This document shows, piece by piece, positions 51,011 to 64,000 of a stretch of 64,000 bases of DNA. The notes under the pieces were generated by a model. That model searched no databases, was not told the DNA's origin, and saw only the letters and a list, made by a program, of their open reading frames with translations. The DNA comes from Burkholderia cepacia. GTDB taxonomy: Bacteria; Pseudomonadota; Gammaproteobacteria; Burkholderiales; Burkholderiaceae. Numbering within the stretch: position 1 is the stretch's first letter; each line of letters opens with the position of its first letter. The stretch is taken from contig NZ_CP073639.1 in assembly GCF_029962485.1 (NCBI RefSeq), forward strand, positions 310,001 through 374,000, given 5' to 3'. The position numbers and the translations under genes were made by a program.

Positions 51011-52123
51011 GTGAAAACGAAAATAGCGGCGGTGGCAGTGCTGGGCATGATGGGCGTGTCTGCTTATGCCCAGAGCAGTGTGACGCTTTATGGCCGGCTC
51101 GATGCCGGCATCGAGTACATGAGTGGCGTGCCTACCGGCACAGGCGCAAACGGTCAGGCAACCGGAAGTTCCAGTCGCTTTCGTGCGGAAAGCGGGGATT
51201 GGGGCACGAGTCTGTGGGGGTTGAAAGGCGTCGAGGATATCGGCGGAGGCTACAAGGTCGAGTTCAAGCTGGAAAACGGCTTCAACACGGGGACAGGCGC
51301 AATGGCTTCCGCAGGATCGTTGTGGAATCGCTGGGCCATGATCGATATGTCGAACGACAAGTACGGAACGTTGGGATTCGGCCGGCAATTGACCATCTCG
51401 AACGGCTTGTGGGATTTCGATCCATTCGGTCAAACGAACTGGTCTTCCGCGTCGCTGGTACGTGGCCGTAACTGGCCGCAATCGAGCAACAACATTTCGT
51501 ACCAGTCGCCGAAGTTCGGTGGCTTCGATGTATACGGCCAATACTCGTTTTCGAATGCCACCAACTGGAACGGCAACGGAACGACCAGCCAGGGCCGCGC
51601 CAACGGCATCCAGTTGACCTACACGCATCCTGTTTTCCAGATCCGCGGTATTTATGACGAGATCCGCGACTCCACCAACGGGATTCTCGACGATCCGTTT
51701 CGTTTTTCTCGTGAATATTTCGTAGGACTGAATGTGTTTCTGGGTCAGTTCAAGATCCAGGGCGCCTATCAGGCGTCACGGACCTCGGCGGGCAGCGGCG
51801 TGGCTACCGGTGCGCCCACGACGACGACTCAGGAGTGGGGTGGCCTGACATGGCAGGCATCGCCGGCGCTTGCGGTCATCGGCGCCGTCTACCACGTGAA
51901 CGCGAACAACAGCGGCGGTAACGCGACGATGTACACCGTGGGCGGCAGCTACAACTTGTCGAAGCGTACGTTGCTGGATCTCCAGATTGCGACGGTTCGC
52001 AACAGCAAGAGCGCCAATTTCGCGTTGAACGCAAACAGCGCGGGGACCGCGACGTCGACCGACAACCCGCTTGTCGGCCACAGCCAGTCCGGTGTGTACG
52101 CAGGTATCCAGCATATGTTCTAG
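51011..52123 (+). CDS. Gram-negative porin of the glycan locus
   Basis: A 370-residue outer-membrane barrel. Signal peptide MKTKIAAVAVLGMMGVSAYA, mature start QSSVTLYGRLDAGIEY and C-terminal Phe (AGIQHMF). It lies 198 bases after the ATPase gene and just before the secreted beta-helix gene, so it is probably the outer-membrane entry for the sugars handled by the importer. A paralogue of the porin at 19971-21155 but only moderately similar outside the conserved turns. Confidence 0.93.
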   Translation: MKTKIAAVAVLGMMGVSAYAQSSVTLYGRLDAGIEYMSGVPTGTGANGQATGSSSRFRAESGDWGTSLWGLKGVEDIGGGYKVEFKLENGFNTGTGAMASAGSLWNRWAMIDMSNDKYGTLGFGRQLTISNGLWDFDPFGQTNWSSASLVRGRNWPQSSNNISYQSPKFGGFDVYGQYSFSNATNWNGNGTTSQGRANGIQLTYTHPVFQIRGIYDEIRDSTNGILDDPFRFSREYFVGLNVFLGQFKIQGAYQASRTSAGSGVATGAPTTTTQEWGGLTWQASPALAVIGAVYHVNANNSGGNATMYTVGGSYNLSKRTLLDLQIATVRNSKSANFALNANSAGTATSTDNPLVGHSQSGVYAGIQHMF

Positions 52124-52128
52124 CCGAA

Positions 52129-52156
52129 ATCGGCCGATATGTTCGGGGCGGCCGAT
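52129..52156 (+). terminator. Hairpin after the porin gene
   Basis: Arms ATCGGCCG (52129-52136) and CGGCCGAT (52149-52156) with a 12-base loop, six bases after the stop codon. Without a T tract it may attenuate rather than end transcription into the next gene. Confidence 0.42.
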
Positions 52157-52314
52157 CTGGCGGAACCGCTTCGAGGTCGCGATGGACCGCTGGTCCTTCG
52201 CGAGCGTCGGAAAGTGCGGTTCTCGAACGTTGTCTTGGCGGTGCGCGTGCTTCCCGCGGTTGCGCGAAGCACGCCACGTAACGACTGAATCACTTATCGA
52301 ACAGGGTGGCGGAT

Positions 52315-54141
52315 ATGAAGAAGTATGGGTCGACTGCCGCGATCGCCGTGCTGACATGTGCGGGTCTGATGTCGTCGGTGTCGTACGCGCATTCCCAGCC
52401 GGATTTCGGCAAGAACGTTTACGTCTTCGATAAAAACACACCGGTTGCGAAAATCAAGTCCACGCTGGATTCGATTTCGGCCGCGCAAGTGTCGAATCAG
52501 TTCGGGCCGCAACGATACGCGGTCCTCTTCATGCCCGGAACATATGGCTCCGCATCCGAGCCGTTGAATTTCCAGGTCGGGTATTACACATCGATCGCGG
52601 GCCTGGGACGCTCGCCAACCGATGTCACGGTCAACGGTTCGATCAATTCGTACAACATCTGCGGCAACGGAAACTGCACGGCACTCAGCAATTTCTGGCG
52701 CTCGGTATCGAACCTGTCGATCTCCGTGAACAACAGCGCCGCCGGGTGCCAATCCGGCGAGTTCTGGGCGGTGTCGCAGGCGGCGCCGCTTCGGCGTGTA
52801 TCCGTGGATAAAGGGATCACGCTGATGGACTATTGTTCGCAGCCTTCATACGCGAGCGGGGGATTCATTGCCGATTCGATCTTCGGCGGCAGCGTGTTGA
52901 GCGGATCGCAGCAGCAATGGTATCTCCGCAACAGCAGCCTGAACGGCTGGTCGAACGGTGTCTGGAATCAGGTTTTCTCGGGCGTCACGGGCGCCCCGGC
53001 GACCTGCTTCCCGGGTCAGTCGTCATGCGGAGGCCCGTATACGACGCTCGATACGACACCGGTGGTCAGAGAGGCGCCGTACCTGTATGTGGACGACAAA
53101 GGCCGGTATCGCGTGTTCCGTCCGGCGTTGACGCGAAACGCCGCAGGGCCGACCTGGTCGGCCAATCATGCCACGCCCGGAACTTCGGTATCGATCGACG
53201 ATTTCTATATCGCGAAGCCGACGGACGATGTCGACACGATCAACCGCGCGCTGGACCGCGGTGAAAATCTTCTGCTGACGCCGGGTGTCTATCTCCTGGA
53301 CAGCGCAATCCGGATACGGCGTCCCGATACGATCGTGCTGGGGCTGGGCTTTCCGACGCTGATCCCGCAACGCGGGACGCCGGCCATGGTGGCGGATGCG
53401 GAGCTCGGCGTCGTCATCTCGGGATTGCTGCTCGATGCTGGGCCGAAGACATCTCCGACGCTGCTGGCACTCGGCAGCAACCGACAGAATGGCGGCGGAT
53501 ACGGATACGACCGTTCGAGCCGGTCGAGTGCGTTGAATCCTACTTCCGTGCACGACGTATTCGTTCGCGTAGGGGGAGCAGCCGCCGGCAGCGTCACGAA
53601 CGCGATCACGGTCAACAGCGACAACGCAATCCTCGACGACCTGTGGATCTGGCGCGCCGATCACGGGGCGGGTGCGGGATGGACGACCAATCCGTCGGCC
53701 ACCGGCCTGCTGGTCAACGGCGACAACGTCGTCGCGCTCGGATTGGCCGTCGAGCACTTCCAGAAGGATCAGGTGGTCTGGAACGGTCAGAACGGGACCG
53801 TGATCTTCTTCCAGAGCGAGCTGCCCTACGATCCGCCCAGTCAGGCTGCGTGGATGTCGGCGCCCGGCGTCAGGGGGTATCCGGCGCTCCATGTCACGGA
53901 CCGCGTATGGAGTTTTGCGGGCTATGGCATGGGTGCTTACAGCAACTTCAATCTGGGCGTGAACATCTTCTCCGACAACGCCTTCGTTGTGCCGCGCCAT
54001 CTCGCTCCGGGGAGCGTACAGGATGTTCTGTCGGTGTTCCTGGCCGGGAGCGGGGGGATTGCGAACGTCATCGACGACAAGGGCGGACCGGCGACGCCTG
54101 CCAACGCGGCCACTCCGGTATCTGTCACTCACTTTCCATGA
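52315..54141 (+). CDS. Secreted right-handed beta-helix protein of unknown activity
   Basis: A 608-residue protein. The ATG at 52315 (MKKYGSTAAIAVLTCAGLMS) gives a signal peptide of about 26 residues; a GTG three codons upstream is the alternative. Repeated short strands with polar turns (RRPDTIVLGLGFPTLIPQRG, VVISGLLLDAGPKTSP, VNSDNAILDDLWIWRADHGA, FFQSELPYDPPSQAAW) indicate a parallel beta-helix. The pattern matches actinobacterial secreted proteins carried as coagulation factor 5/8-like or wrongly as adenylyl cyclase. Beta-helix folds are common in polysaccharide hydrolases and lyases. Between porin and glucokinase genes, a glycan-cleaving role is likely but unproven. Confidence 0.82.
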   Translation: MKKYGSTAAIAVLTCAGLMSSVSYAHSQPDFGKNVYVFDKNTPVAKIKSTLDSISAAQVSNQFGPQRYAVLFMPGTYGSASEPLNFQVGYYTSIAGLGRSPTDVTVNGSINSYNICGNGNCTALSNFWRSVSNLSISVNNSAAGCQSGEFWAVSQAAPLRRVSVDKGITLMDYCSQPSYASGGFIADSIFGGSVLSGSQQQWYLRNSSLNGWSNGVWNQVFSGVTGAPATCFPGQSSCGGPYTTLDTTPVVREAPYLYVDDKGRYRVFRPALTRNAAGPTWSANHATPGTSVSIDDFYIAKPTDDVDTINRALDRGENLLLTPGVYLLDSAIRIRRPDTIVLGLGFPTLIPQRGTPAMVADAELGVVISGLLLDAGPKTSPTLLALGSNRQNGGGYGYDRSSRSSALNPTSVHDVFVRVGGAAAGSVTNAITVNSDNAILDDLWIWRADHGAGAGWTTNPSATGLLVNGDNVVALGLAVEHFQKDQVVWNGQNGTVIFFQSELPYDPPSQAAWMSAPGVRGYPALHVTDRVWSFAGYGMGAYSNFNLGVNIFSDNAFVVPRHLAPGSVQDVLSVFLAGSGGIANVIDDKGGPATPANAATPVSVTHFP

Positions 54142-54327
54142 CGCATCCGGCGTATCGATGCCCCGGGAAACCTCGGGGCGTCACGATGGCTTTTTTGCCG
54201 TGACCTGCAAGCGGGTTGCGCCGCGATCCGAGCGAGGTTGCGTTTGCGCGAGCAGCGGGGCGCGCGACAGCGGCGCTGCTTTCGCGCCGACGATGCCGGT
54301 GCCTGTCAATTCAAGGAGTCGAGTGCC

Positions 54328-55383
54328 ATGTCTATCCATCAAGCCTGCGACACCGGCCTGGCCATGCCGCGCGGACGAGGAACACCGTTCGACAGCGACA
54401 CCGCCTACGCTGACGGGCCGCGTCTTCTCGCCGACATCGGCGGCACCAACGCGCGCTTCGGGATCGAGGTCGCACCGGGCGACATCCGGCAGGTCCGGGT
54501 TTATCCATGTGAGCATTTCACGAGCATCGAAGACGTGATCGCCCGGTTTCTCGCTGACGTCGGTCCTCCCCGGGTGCGCTGTGCGGCAATCGCGATCGCG
54601 AATCCGATGGAGGGTGACGAGGTCGAGATGACCAATCACCACTGGCGTTTTTCGGTGAGCGAGACGCGTCGCGCATTCGGCTTTACCACGTTGCTCGTCG
54701 TCAACGATTTCGTTGCGCTCGCAACTGCATTGCCGAATTTGTCGGATTCGGATCGTATTCAGGTAGGCGGCGGCGTACGGCAGGAGAACGGCGTGGTCGG
54801 CCTGCTCGGCGCCGGAACGGGGCTCGGGGTGTCCGGCCTGATTCCGGCGGGTTACAAATGGATTGCCCTGAGCAGCGAGGGCGGTCACATGTCGTTCGCA
54901 CCCAACGACGAGCGCGAGGACTACCTGCTTGCCCATGCGCGCAAGAAGTGGTCGCACGTTTCCTACGAGCGGTTTGCCGCCGGCCCCGGCATCGAACTGA
55001 TCTACCGCGCACTGTCCGCACGCAACAAGCGGCGCACTAGCACGGCAGGCATGACGACGGCGCGGATCGTCGCGAGCATGCTCGACGACAGCGACCCGGT
55101 CGCCACGGAAACGATCGATTGTTTTTGCGGAATTCTCGGGTCGTTCGCCGGCAACATCGCAGTCATGTTCGACGCACTCGGCGGCATTTATATCGGTGGA
55201 GGCGTCGTGCCGAAACTGGGCGCCGCGTTCGTGAATTCTCCGTTTCGCGCGAGGTTCGAAGCGAAAGGGCGTTTTCAGAAGCGCCTGAGTCGCATCCAGA
55301 CATCGGTGATCACGGTCGAGCACATGGCATTGCGCGGCGTTTCATCGGTTCTGGCCGAGCATCTGGAAGGGGCGTGGGCATGA
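54328..55383 (+). CDS. glk: Glucokinase
   Basis: A 351-residue protein with ATG at 54328 and AAGGAG nine bases upstream. The bacterial glucokinase (Glk) features are present: phosphate loop [22 protein letters not shown] and [13 protein letters not shown] around the catalytic Asp, [12 protein letters not shown] and [14 protein letters not shown]-dependent phosphorylation of glucose would supply glucose-6-phosphate for the phosphoglucomutase downstream. The N-terminal 30 residues are a non-conserved extension. It supports uptake of unphosphorylated oligosaccharides by the ABC system rather than PTS import. Confidence 0.92.
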   Translation: MSIHQACDTGLAMPRGRGTPFDSDTAYADGPRLLADIGGTNARFGIEVAPGDIRQVRVYPCEHFTSIEDVIARFLADVGPPRVRCAAIAIANPMEGDEVEMTNHHWRFSVSETRRAFGFTTLLVVNDFVALATALPNLSDSDRIQVGGGVRQENGVVGLLGAGTGLGVSGLIPAGYKWIALSSEGGHMSFAPNDEREDYLLAHARKKWSHVSYERFAAGPGIELIYRALSARNKRRTSTAGMTTARIVASMLDDSDPVATETIDCFCGILGSFAGNIAVMFDALGGIYIGGGVVPKLGAAFVNSPFRARFEAKGRFQKRLSRIQTSVITVEHMALRGVSSVLAEHLEGAWA

Positions 55384-55548
55384 CAAGGCGGTATTTGCGC
55401 CAGTCGATGCCTGGCATCACTCGAAATGCTGCGGCCGTGTGCGCGGGCTGACCGCGTCCGCATCGATGGTTCGACGTGGTGGCGGGATGGTCGAACATCG
55501 TGATCGAGCTGAAATTTCATTCAGTATGGCTAATTTAGGAAAGCGGCG

Positions 55549-57174
55549 ATGAGCACGGAATGGTGGCGTGGCGGGGTGATCTATCAGGTTTATCCGCGCA
55601 GCTTCGCCGACGGCAACGACGACGGAATCGGCGACCTGCCGGGCTTGACCGGCAAGCTCGACTACATCCGTTCGCTCGGCGTCGACGCGATCTGGATCTC
55701 GCCGTTTTTCACGTCGCCGATGAAGGACTACGGGTACGACGTGTCGAACTACCGCGACGTCGATCCGGTCTTCGGCACGCTCGCCGATTTCGATTGCCTG
55801 GTCGAACGTGCGCATGCGCTTGGCCTGAAGGTCGTGATCGATCAGGTGCTCAGCCATTCATCCGATCAGCATCCGTGGTTCGTCGAAAGCCGCTCAAGCC
55901 GCGGCAACCCGCACGCCGACTGGTACGTGTGGGCGGACCCGCGCGCCGACGGCACGCCGCCGAACAACTGGCAATCGGTGTTCGGCGGCGCGGCGTGGCA
56001 GTGGGAGGCGCGCCGGCGCCAGTATTACCTGCACAACTTCCTCGCGAGCCAGCCGGACCTGAACTTTCACCATCCCGACGTGCAGGCGCGAATGCTCGAG
56101 GAGGTGCATTTCTGGCTCGAGCGTGGCGTCGACGGCTTTCGTTTCGATGCGTGCAATTTCCATTTCCATGACGCGCAACTGCGCAGCAACCCGCCCGCGG
56201 CGGCGGCGGGCGCGTTCATGGCATCGCCGGACAACCCGTATGCGATGCAGCGGCATGTGTACGACAAGAGCCAGCCGGAGAACCTGGCGTTCTTCCGGCG
56301 ACTGCGCGCGTTGCTCGACGAATACGGCGCGGCGAGCGTCGGCGAGGTGGGCGACGACGACGCGCTGACCACGATGGCCCGGTACACGGCCGACGGCGAC
56401 AAGCTTCACATGACGTACAGCTTCAACCTGCTGACACCGGAATTCTCGGCTGCACACGTCCGCGACACCGTCGAGCGGATGGAAGCGAAGCTCGCCGAAT
56501 ACGGCGGTGAGGGCTGGGTCTGCTGGTCCGCCGGCAATCATGACGTCACGCGCGTGATGACCCGTTGGGGCAACGGGGCTGTCGAGCCGCGCCTGGCAGG
56601 CCTGGTGCTCGCGCTGTTGACGACGTTGCGCGGCAGCGTTTGCGTGTACCAGGGGGAGGAACTGGCGCTGACGGAAGCGGCGATTCCGTTCGAGCGTCTG
56701 AGGGACCCGTTCGGTATCGCGTTCTGGCCGGAATACAAGGGCCGCGACGGCTGCCGCACGCCGATGCCGTGGCGCGCGGACGCGCCGTTCGCCGGCTTTT
56801 CCACGGTCGAGCCGTGGTTGCCGATATCCGACGCGCATCTCGCGTGCGCAGTCGATCGGCAAGACAGCGACCCGACGTCGGTGCTGGCGTTCTTCCGGCA
56901 TTTCCTGGCCTGGCGCAAGCAGCAGCCCGCACTGATCGGCGGCGAGATCCGCTTCCACGACTCGCAGGAGCCGGTGCTCGCGTTCGAGCGACGGCTGGGC
57001 GATGAACGTCGGCTGATCGTCTTCAACCTCGGCGACACGCCGCAAAGCTGGACGCCGCCCGCCGGATTGCCGGTCGAGCCGTGTCCGGGGCATTGCCTTG
57101 GCGGTGGCCATTTTTCGAATGGCAGGGTCGACCTTGAAGCGTATGGCGGATGGATCGGCAACGTGCCCGGTTGA
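55549..57174 (+). CDS. GH13 alpha-glucosidase (oligo-1,6-glucosidase/AglA type)
   Basis: A 541-residue cytoplasmic enzyme without signal peptide. The N-terminus WWRGGVIYQVYPRSFADGND is typical of exo-acting GH13 alpha-glucosidases. The catalytic residues are nucleophile Asp200 (GFRFDACNF), acid Glu266 (VGEVGDDD) and transition-state Asp332 (AGNHDVTR). QVLSHSSDQHPWF is conserved region I. It should release glucose from imported alpha-glucosides, possibly isomaltose-type or sucrose. Followed by glgB after 93 bases. Confidence 0.93.
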   Translation: MSTEWWRGGVIYQVYPRSFADGNDDGIGDLPGLTGKLDYIRSLGVDAIWISPFFTSPMKDYGYDVSNYRDVDPVFGTLADFDCLVERAHALGLKVVIDQVLSHSSDQHPWFVESRSSRGNPHADWYVWADPRADGTPPNNWQSVFGGAAWQWEARRRQYYLHNFLASQPDLNFHHPDVQARMLEEVHFWLERGVDGFRFDACNFHFHDAQLRSNPPAAAAGAFMASPDNPYAMQRHVYDKSQPENLAFFRRLRALLDEYGAASVGEVGDDDALTTMARYTADGDKLHMTYSFNLLTPEFSAAHVRDTVERMEAKLAEYGGEGWVCWSAGNHDVTRVMTRWGNGAVEPRLAGLVLALLTTLRGSVCVYQGEELALTEAAIPFERLRDPFGIAFWPEYKGRDGCRTPMPWRADAPFAGFSTVEPWLPISDAHLACAVDRQDSDPTSVLAFFRHFLAWRKQQPALIGGEIRFHDSQEPVLAFERRLGDERRLIVFNLGDTPQSWTPPAGLPVEPCPGHCLGGGHFSNGRVDLEAYGGWIGNVPG

Positions 57175-57267
57175 CGGCCCTGGCTGACAGCCCGATACAA
57201 GCGCGCCGCGGCAGCGGCGCCCGATTCGACATTCCAGCAGGCGGCAACAGCGAGGCATGGAAACACG

Positions 57268-59448
57268 ATGAACGATGCTCTTCTCGATCAGGCGACGATC
57301 GATGCGCTGGGTGCGGCGGAACACGACGATCCGTTCGCCGTGCTCGGCATGCATCGGGTCGGCGCTGAGGTGGTGGTGCGCGCGATGTTGCCGGGCGCGA
57401 TCACGGTGGACGTCGTCGATCGCACGGTCGACCGCCGGCTGGCCGGGCTACACCGGGTCGGCGACCAGGGATTGTTCTCGGGTGTCGTGCCGCGCCGCAC
57501 GAAGCCGTTCGCGTACCGGCTGCGGGTCGACTGGGGCACGCATATACAGGACTACGAGGACAGCTATCGCTTCCCGTCGCTGCTCGGCGAACTCGACATC
57601 TGGCTCCTGGCAGAAGGCACGCATCGGCGGCCGTACGAAAAGCTCGGCGCGCATCCCGTCGAAGTCGACGGCGTCACGGGCGTGAACTTTGCCGTATGGG
57701 CGCCGAATGCGGAACGCGTATCGGTCGTCGGCGACTTCAACAACTGGGACGGCCGTCGCCACATGATGCGGCGACACGCGACGCACGGGGTCTGGGATAT
57801 CTTCGTGCCGCACGTGAGCGCGGGCGATCTCTACAAGTTCGAGATCCGGACCGGAAGCGGCGAGATTCTGCTCAAGGCCGATCCGTTTGCGTTTCAAGCC
57901 GAGTTGCGGCCCGCCACGGCGTCGGTCGTGCACGGGCTGGGGCCCGTCGTCGCGCGCGACCCGGCACGGCGGCGCGCGAACCGGCTCGACGCGCCGCTCA
58001 GCATCTACGAAGTGCACGCCGGCTCGTGGCGCCGGGTGCCGGAAGAAGGCGGCCGTTGGCTGACTTACCGCGAACTCGCCGATCAACTGCTGCCGTATGT
58101 CGCCGACCTGGGTTTCACGCACGTCGAGCTGCTGCCGCTGGGCGAATACCCGTTCGACGGTTCGTGGGGCTATCAACCGACGAGCCTTTACGCGCCGACT
58201 TCGCGCTACGGCTCGCCGGACGACTTCCGCTACTTCGTCGAGTCCGCCCACGCCCGCGGCATCGGCGTGCTGCTCGACTGGGTGCCGGCTCACTTTCCCG
58301 TCGATGCACACGGGCTGGCCCGTTTCGACGGCACGTGTCTCTACGAGCACGCCGATCCGCGCGAGGGCTTTCATCCTGACTGGAACACGCTGATCTACAA
58401 CTACGGCCGCAAGGAAGTCGCGAACTTCCTGGTCGGCAACGCGCTGTTCTGGATCGAGCGCTTCGGTGTCGACGGCTTGCGGGTCGATGCGGTGGCATCG
58501 ATGCTGTATCGCGACTACAGCCGCGCGCACGGCGAGTGGATACCGAATCGCCTCGGCGGCCGCGAGAACTTCGAGGCGATCGATTTTCTGCGCCACCTGA
58601 CCCGGATCGTTCGCGCCGAGCGGCCCGAGGCGATCATGCTGGCCGAGGAGTCGACCAGCTTTCCCGGCGTATCGCGGCCACTGGAGGAGAACGGGCTCGG
58701 CTTCCATTACAAGTGGAACATGGGCTGGATGAACGACACGCTGAGGTACATGCGTGAAGATCCGGTCAACCGCAAGTATCACCACGACAAGCTGACCTTC
58801 GGCCCGTTCTATGCGTTCAGCGAGAATTTCGTGCTGCCGCTGTCGCACGACGAAGTGGTGCACGGCAAGGGTTCGCTCCTCGCGCGCATGCCGGGAGACG
58901 AATGGCAGCGCTGCGCGAATCTGCGCGCGTACTACGGGTTCATGTGGGGGCACCCGGGCGCGAAGCTGCTGTTCATGGGCAGTGAATTCGCGCAGCCGGA
59001 CGAATGGAACGCGGAGCGCAGCCTCGACTGGCATCTGCTCCACGCGCCTTTGCATCAAGGCGTGCAAAACCTCGTGCGCGACCTGAATGCGGTGTATCGC
59101 ACGCATCGTGCGCTGCACGAGGTCGATTTCGATTCGCGCGGTTTCGAATGGATCTCGCACGACGATTCGCAGCATTCGGTGCTGTCGTTCGTGCGGCGCG
59201 CCGACGACGGCGATTTCGTCGTGGTGGTGTCCAACTTCACGCCCGTGCCGAGGCACGACTACCGGATCGGCGTACCGGGTGCGGGCCGCTACCGGGAAAT
59301 CCTCAATACGGACGCCGAACGCTACGGCGGCAGCGGCGTCGGCAACGACGCGATCGCGACCGATGCGATCGCCGCGCACGGCCGCGACCATTCATTGACG
59401 ATCGTCGTGCCGCCGCTCGCGACGCTGATGCTCAGGCTCGGGGAGTGA
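57268..59448 (+). CDS. glgB: 1,4-alpha-glucan branching enzyme GlgB
   Basis: A 726-residue GH13 enzyme that forms alpha-1,6 branches in glycogen. It has the two N-terminal CBM48-like modules (the second begins [20 protein letters not shown]) followed by the catalytic barrel. Nucleophile Asp407 lies in [11 protein letters not shown] and acid Glu460 in MLAEESTSF. The transition-state Asp is in [13 protein letters not shown]. Length is normal for proteobacterial GlgB. glgX starts four bases after its stop codon. Confidence 0.97.
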   Translation: MNDALLDQATIDALGAAEHDDPFAVLGMHRVGAEVVVRAMLPGAITVDVVDRTVDRRLAGLHRVGDQGLFSGVVPRRTKPFAYRLRVDWGTHIQDYEDSYRFPSLLGELDIWLLAEGTHRRPYEKLGAHPVEVDGVTGVNFAVWAPNAERVSVVGDFNNWDGRRHMMRRHATHGVWDIFVPHVSAGDLYKFEIRTGSGEILLKADPFAFQAELRPATASVVHGLGPVVARDPARRRANRLDAPLSIYEVHAGSWRRVPEEGGRWLTYRELADQLLPYVADLGFTHVELLPLGEYPFDGSWGYQPTSLYAPTSRYGSPDDFRYFVESAHARGIGVLLDWVPAHFPVDAHGLARFDGTCLYEHADPREGFHPDWNTLIYNYGRKEVANFLVGNALFWIERFGVDGLRVDAVASMLYRDYSRAHGEWIPNRLGGRENFEAIDFLRHLTRIVRAERPEAIMLAEESTSFPGVSRPLEENGLGFHYKWNMGWMNDTLRYMREDPVNRKYHHDKLTFGPFYAFSENFVLPLSHDEVVHGKGSLLARMPGDEWQRCANLRAYYGFMWGHPGAKLLFMGSEFAQPDEWNAERSLDWHLLHAPLHQGVQNLVRDLNAVYRTHRALHEVDFDSRGFEWISHDDSQHSVLSFVRRADDGDFVVVVSNFTPVPRHDYRIGVPGAGRYREILNTDAERYGGSGVGNDAIATDAIAAHGRDHSLTIVVPPLATLMLRLGE

Positions 59449-59452
59449 CGCG

Positions 59453-63237
<3,785 letters not shown>

Positions 63238-63281
63238 CATCCACCGCGCGGCAAAACGAAGAATATTCTGGAGATACGATC

Positions 63282-64000
63282 ATGTCGTCCCACCTTGCCG
63301 ACCCCGATCTTCCCCGTCAGCTGGTCAACCGCACCGTTGCGCTGGTGCTGGCCGGCGGCCGCGGTTCGCGCCTGCATCAACTGACCCAGCAGCGCGTCAA
63401 GCCGGCCGTCTATTTCGGCGGCAAATTCCGCATCATCGATTTCGTGCTGTCCAACTGCCTCAATTCCGGCGTGCGCCGCGTTGCAGTGGTCACCCAGTAC
63501 AAATCGCATTCGCTGCTGCGCCACCTGCAGCGCGGCTGGAGCTTCCTGCGCGGCGAGATGAACGAATTCATCGATCTGCTGCCGGCCCAGCAGCGGGTCG
63601 GCGAGGAGCACTGGTATCGCGGCACGGCGGATGCCGTTTATCAGAATCTCGACATCATCCGTTCCTATCGTCCGGAATACGTGCTGGTCCTGGCGGGTGA
63701 CCACATCTACAAGATGGACTATTCGCTGATGTTGCGGGACCACGTCGAAACCGGTGCGGGCTGCACGGTCGGCTGTGTCGAAGTGCCGAAAGGAGAGGCA
63801 AGTGCATTCGGCGTGATGGAGATCGACCGTGATCGCAAGATCGTCGATTTCGTGGAGAAACCGGCCGAGCCGCCGTCGATGCCGGACAAGCCGGATGTGT
63901 CGCTCGCCAGCATGGGCATCTACGTCTTCGACGCGCGTTACCTCGACGAACTGCTCGAGCGGGATCTCGCCGATCCGAATTCGAGTCACGATTTCGGCAA
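63282..64000 (+). CDS. glgC: Glucose-1-phosphate adenylyltransferase GlgC (3' end outside window)
   Basis: The first 239 residues of ADP-glucose pyrophosphorylase, which makes the glycogen precursor. The nucleotide-binding loop is [20 protein letters not shown], followed by [38 protein letters not shown] and [18 protein letters not shown] are diagnostic, and VEKPAEPP matches the glucose-1-phosphate site. The regulatory C-terminal beta-helix lies beyond the window. Confidence 0.96.
   Translation, partial: MSSHLADPDLPRQLVNRTVALVLAGGRGSRLHQLTQQRVKPAVYFGGKFRIIDFVLSNCLNSGVRRVAVVTQYKSHSLLRHLQRGWSFLRGEMNEFIDLLPAQQRVGEEHWYRGTADAVYQNLDIIRSYRPEYVLVLAGDHIYKMDYSLMLRDHVETGAGCTVGCVEVPKGEASAFGVMEIDRDRKIVDFVEKPAEPPSMPDKPDVSLASMGIYVFDARYLDELLERDLADPNSSHDFG

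Noticed and set aside
55894..59391. Long antisense frames across GH13 and glgB genes
   Set aside because: Typical GC-rich shadow frames; the sense strand carries complete catalytic motifs.

Overview
The window looks like Burkholderia DNA, most likely the Burkholderia cepacia complex. The base composition is GC-rich, there are two porins of the Burkholderia type (N-terminal AQSSVTLYG), and a full-length ZmpA metalloprotease is present. In B. cenocepacia zmpA lies on the third replicon, so a secondary chromosome or megaplasmid is plausible, but this is inference. No rRNA, tRNA, CRISPR array, intact insertion sequence or replication origin was seen.

Layout. 1-11.8 kb: the 3' part of a tannase-family esterase, then scattered single genes: an orphan response regulator, AraC and LysR regulators, an SDR, thiol peroxidase-like and AhpD-like proteins, a degenerate HPr-like protein, PhnA and a spermidine synthase-like protein. 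11.8-17.2 kb: a ribbon-helix-helix protein, a DUF1275 membrane protein, two small membrane proteins, an AraC gene remnant, a hipBA toxin-antitoxin pair with four regularly spaced operators, and a DKNYY-type protein. 17.3-23.0 kb: an acyl-CoA dehydrogenase-like and an LLM flavin oxygenase, a porin, a DUF3088 protein and a sulfonate-type binding protein, a set that suggests organosulfur scavenging. 23.1-31 kb: an AT-richer glycosylation patch (two TPR/GT41-like glycosyltransferases, an FkbM methyltransferase, a DUF2827 protein) with an IS66 transposase remnant. 31.1-36.6 kb: amine catabolism (monoamine oxidase, aldehyde dehydrogenase, an unknown helical protein, a PuuB-like oxidoreductase). 36.6-43.3 kb: a GlxA-type regulator beside a DJ-1/PfpI protein, zmpA, a cupin/AhpD-like operon, a wrecked DHA2 efflux gene and an OsmC/Ohr protein.

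43.7-64 kb is one coherent alpha-glycan assimilation and storage region. A LacI regulator and a GH4 alpha-galactosidase face an ABC importer (two permeases, binding protein, ATPase). These are followed by a porin, a secreted beta-helix protein of unknown activity, glucokinase, a GH13 alpha-glucosidase, and then glgB, glgX, phosphoglucomutase and glgC (cut by the window end). The likely flow is oligosaccharide uptake through porin and importer, intracellular hydrolysis, glucose phosphorylation, conversion to glucose-1-phosphate and storage as glycogen, with glgX for breakdown.

The strongest candidates for something undescribed are: the hipBA operator array with 50-bp periodicity; an HPr homologue that lacks the phosphorylatable histidine and has aspartate at the regulatory serine position; the beta-helix protein of the glycan locus; the C-terminal extension on the TPR glycosyltransferase; and an approximately 105-bp diverged repeat present twice around the peroxide-defence genes.
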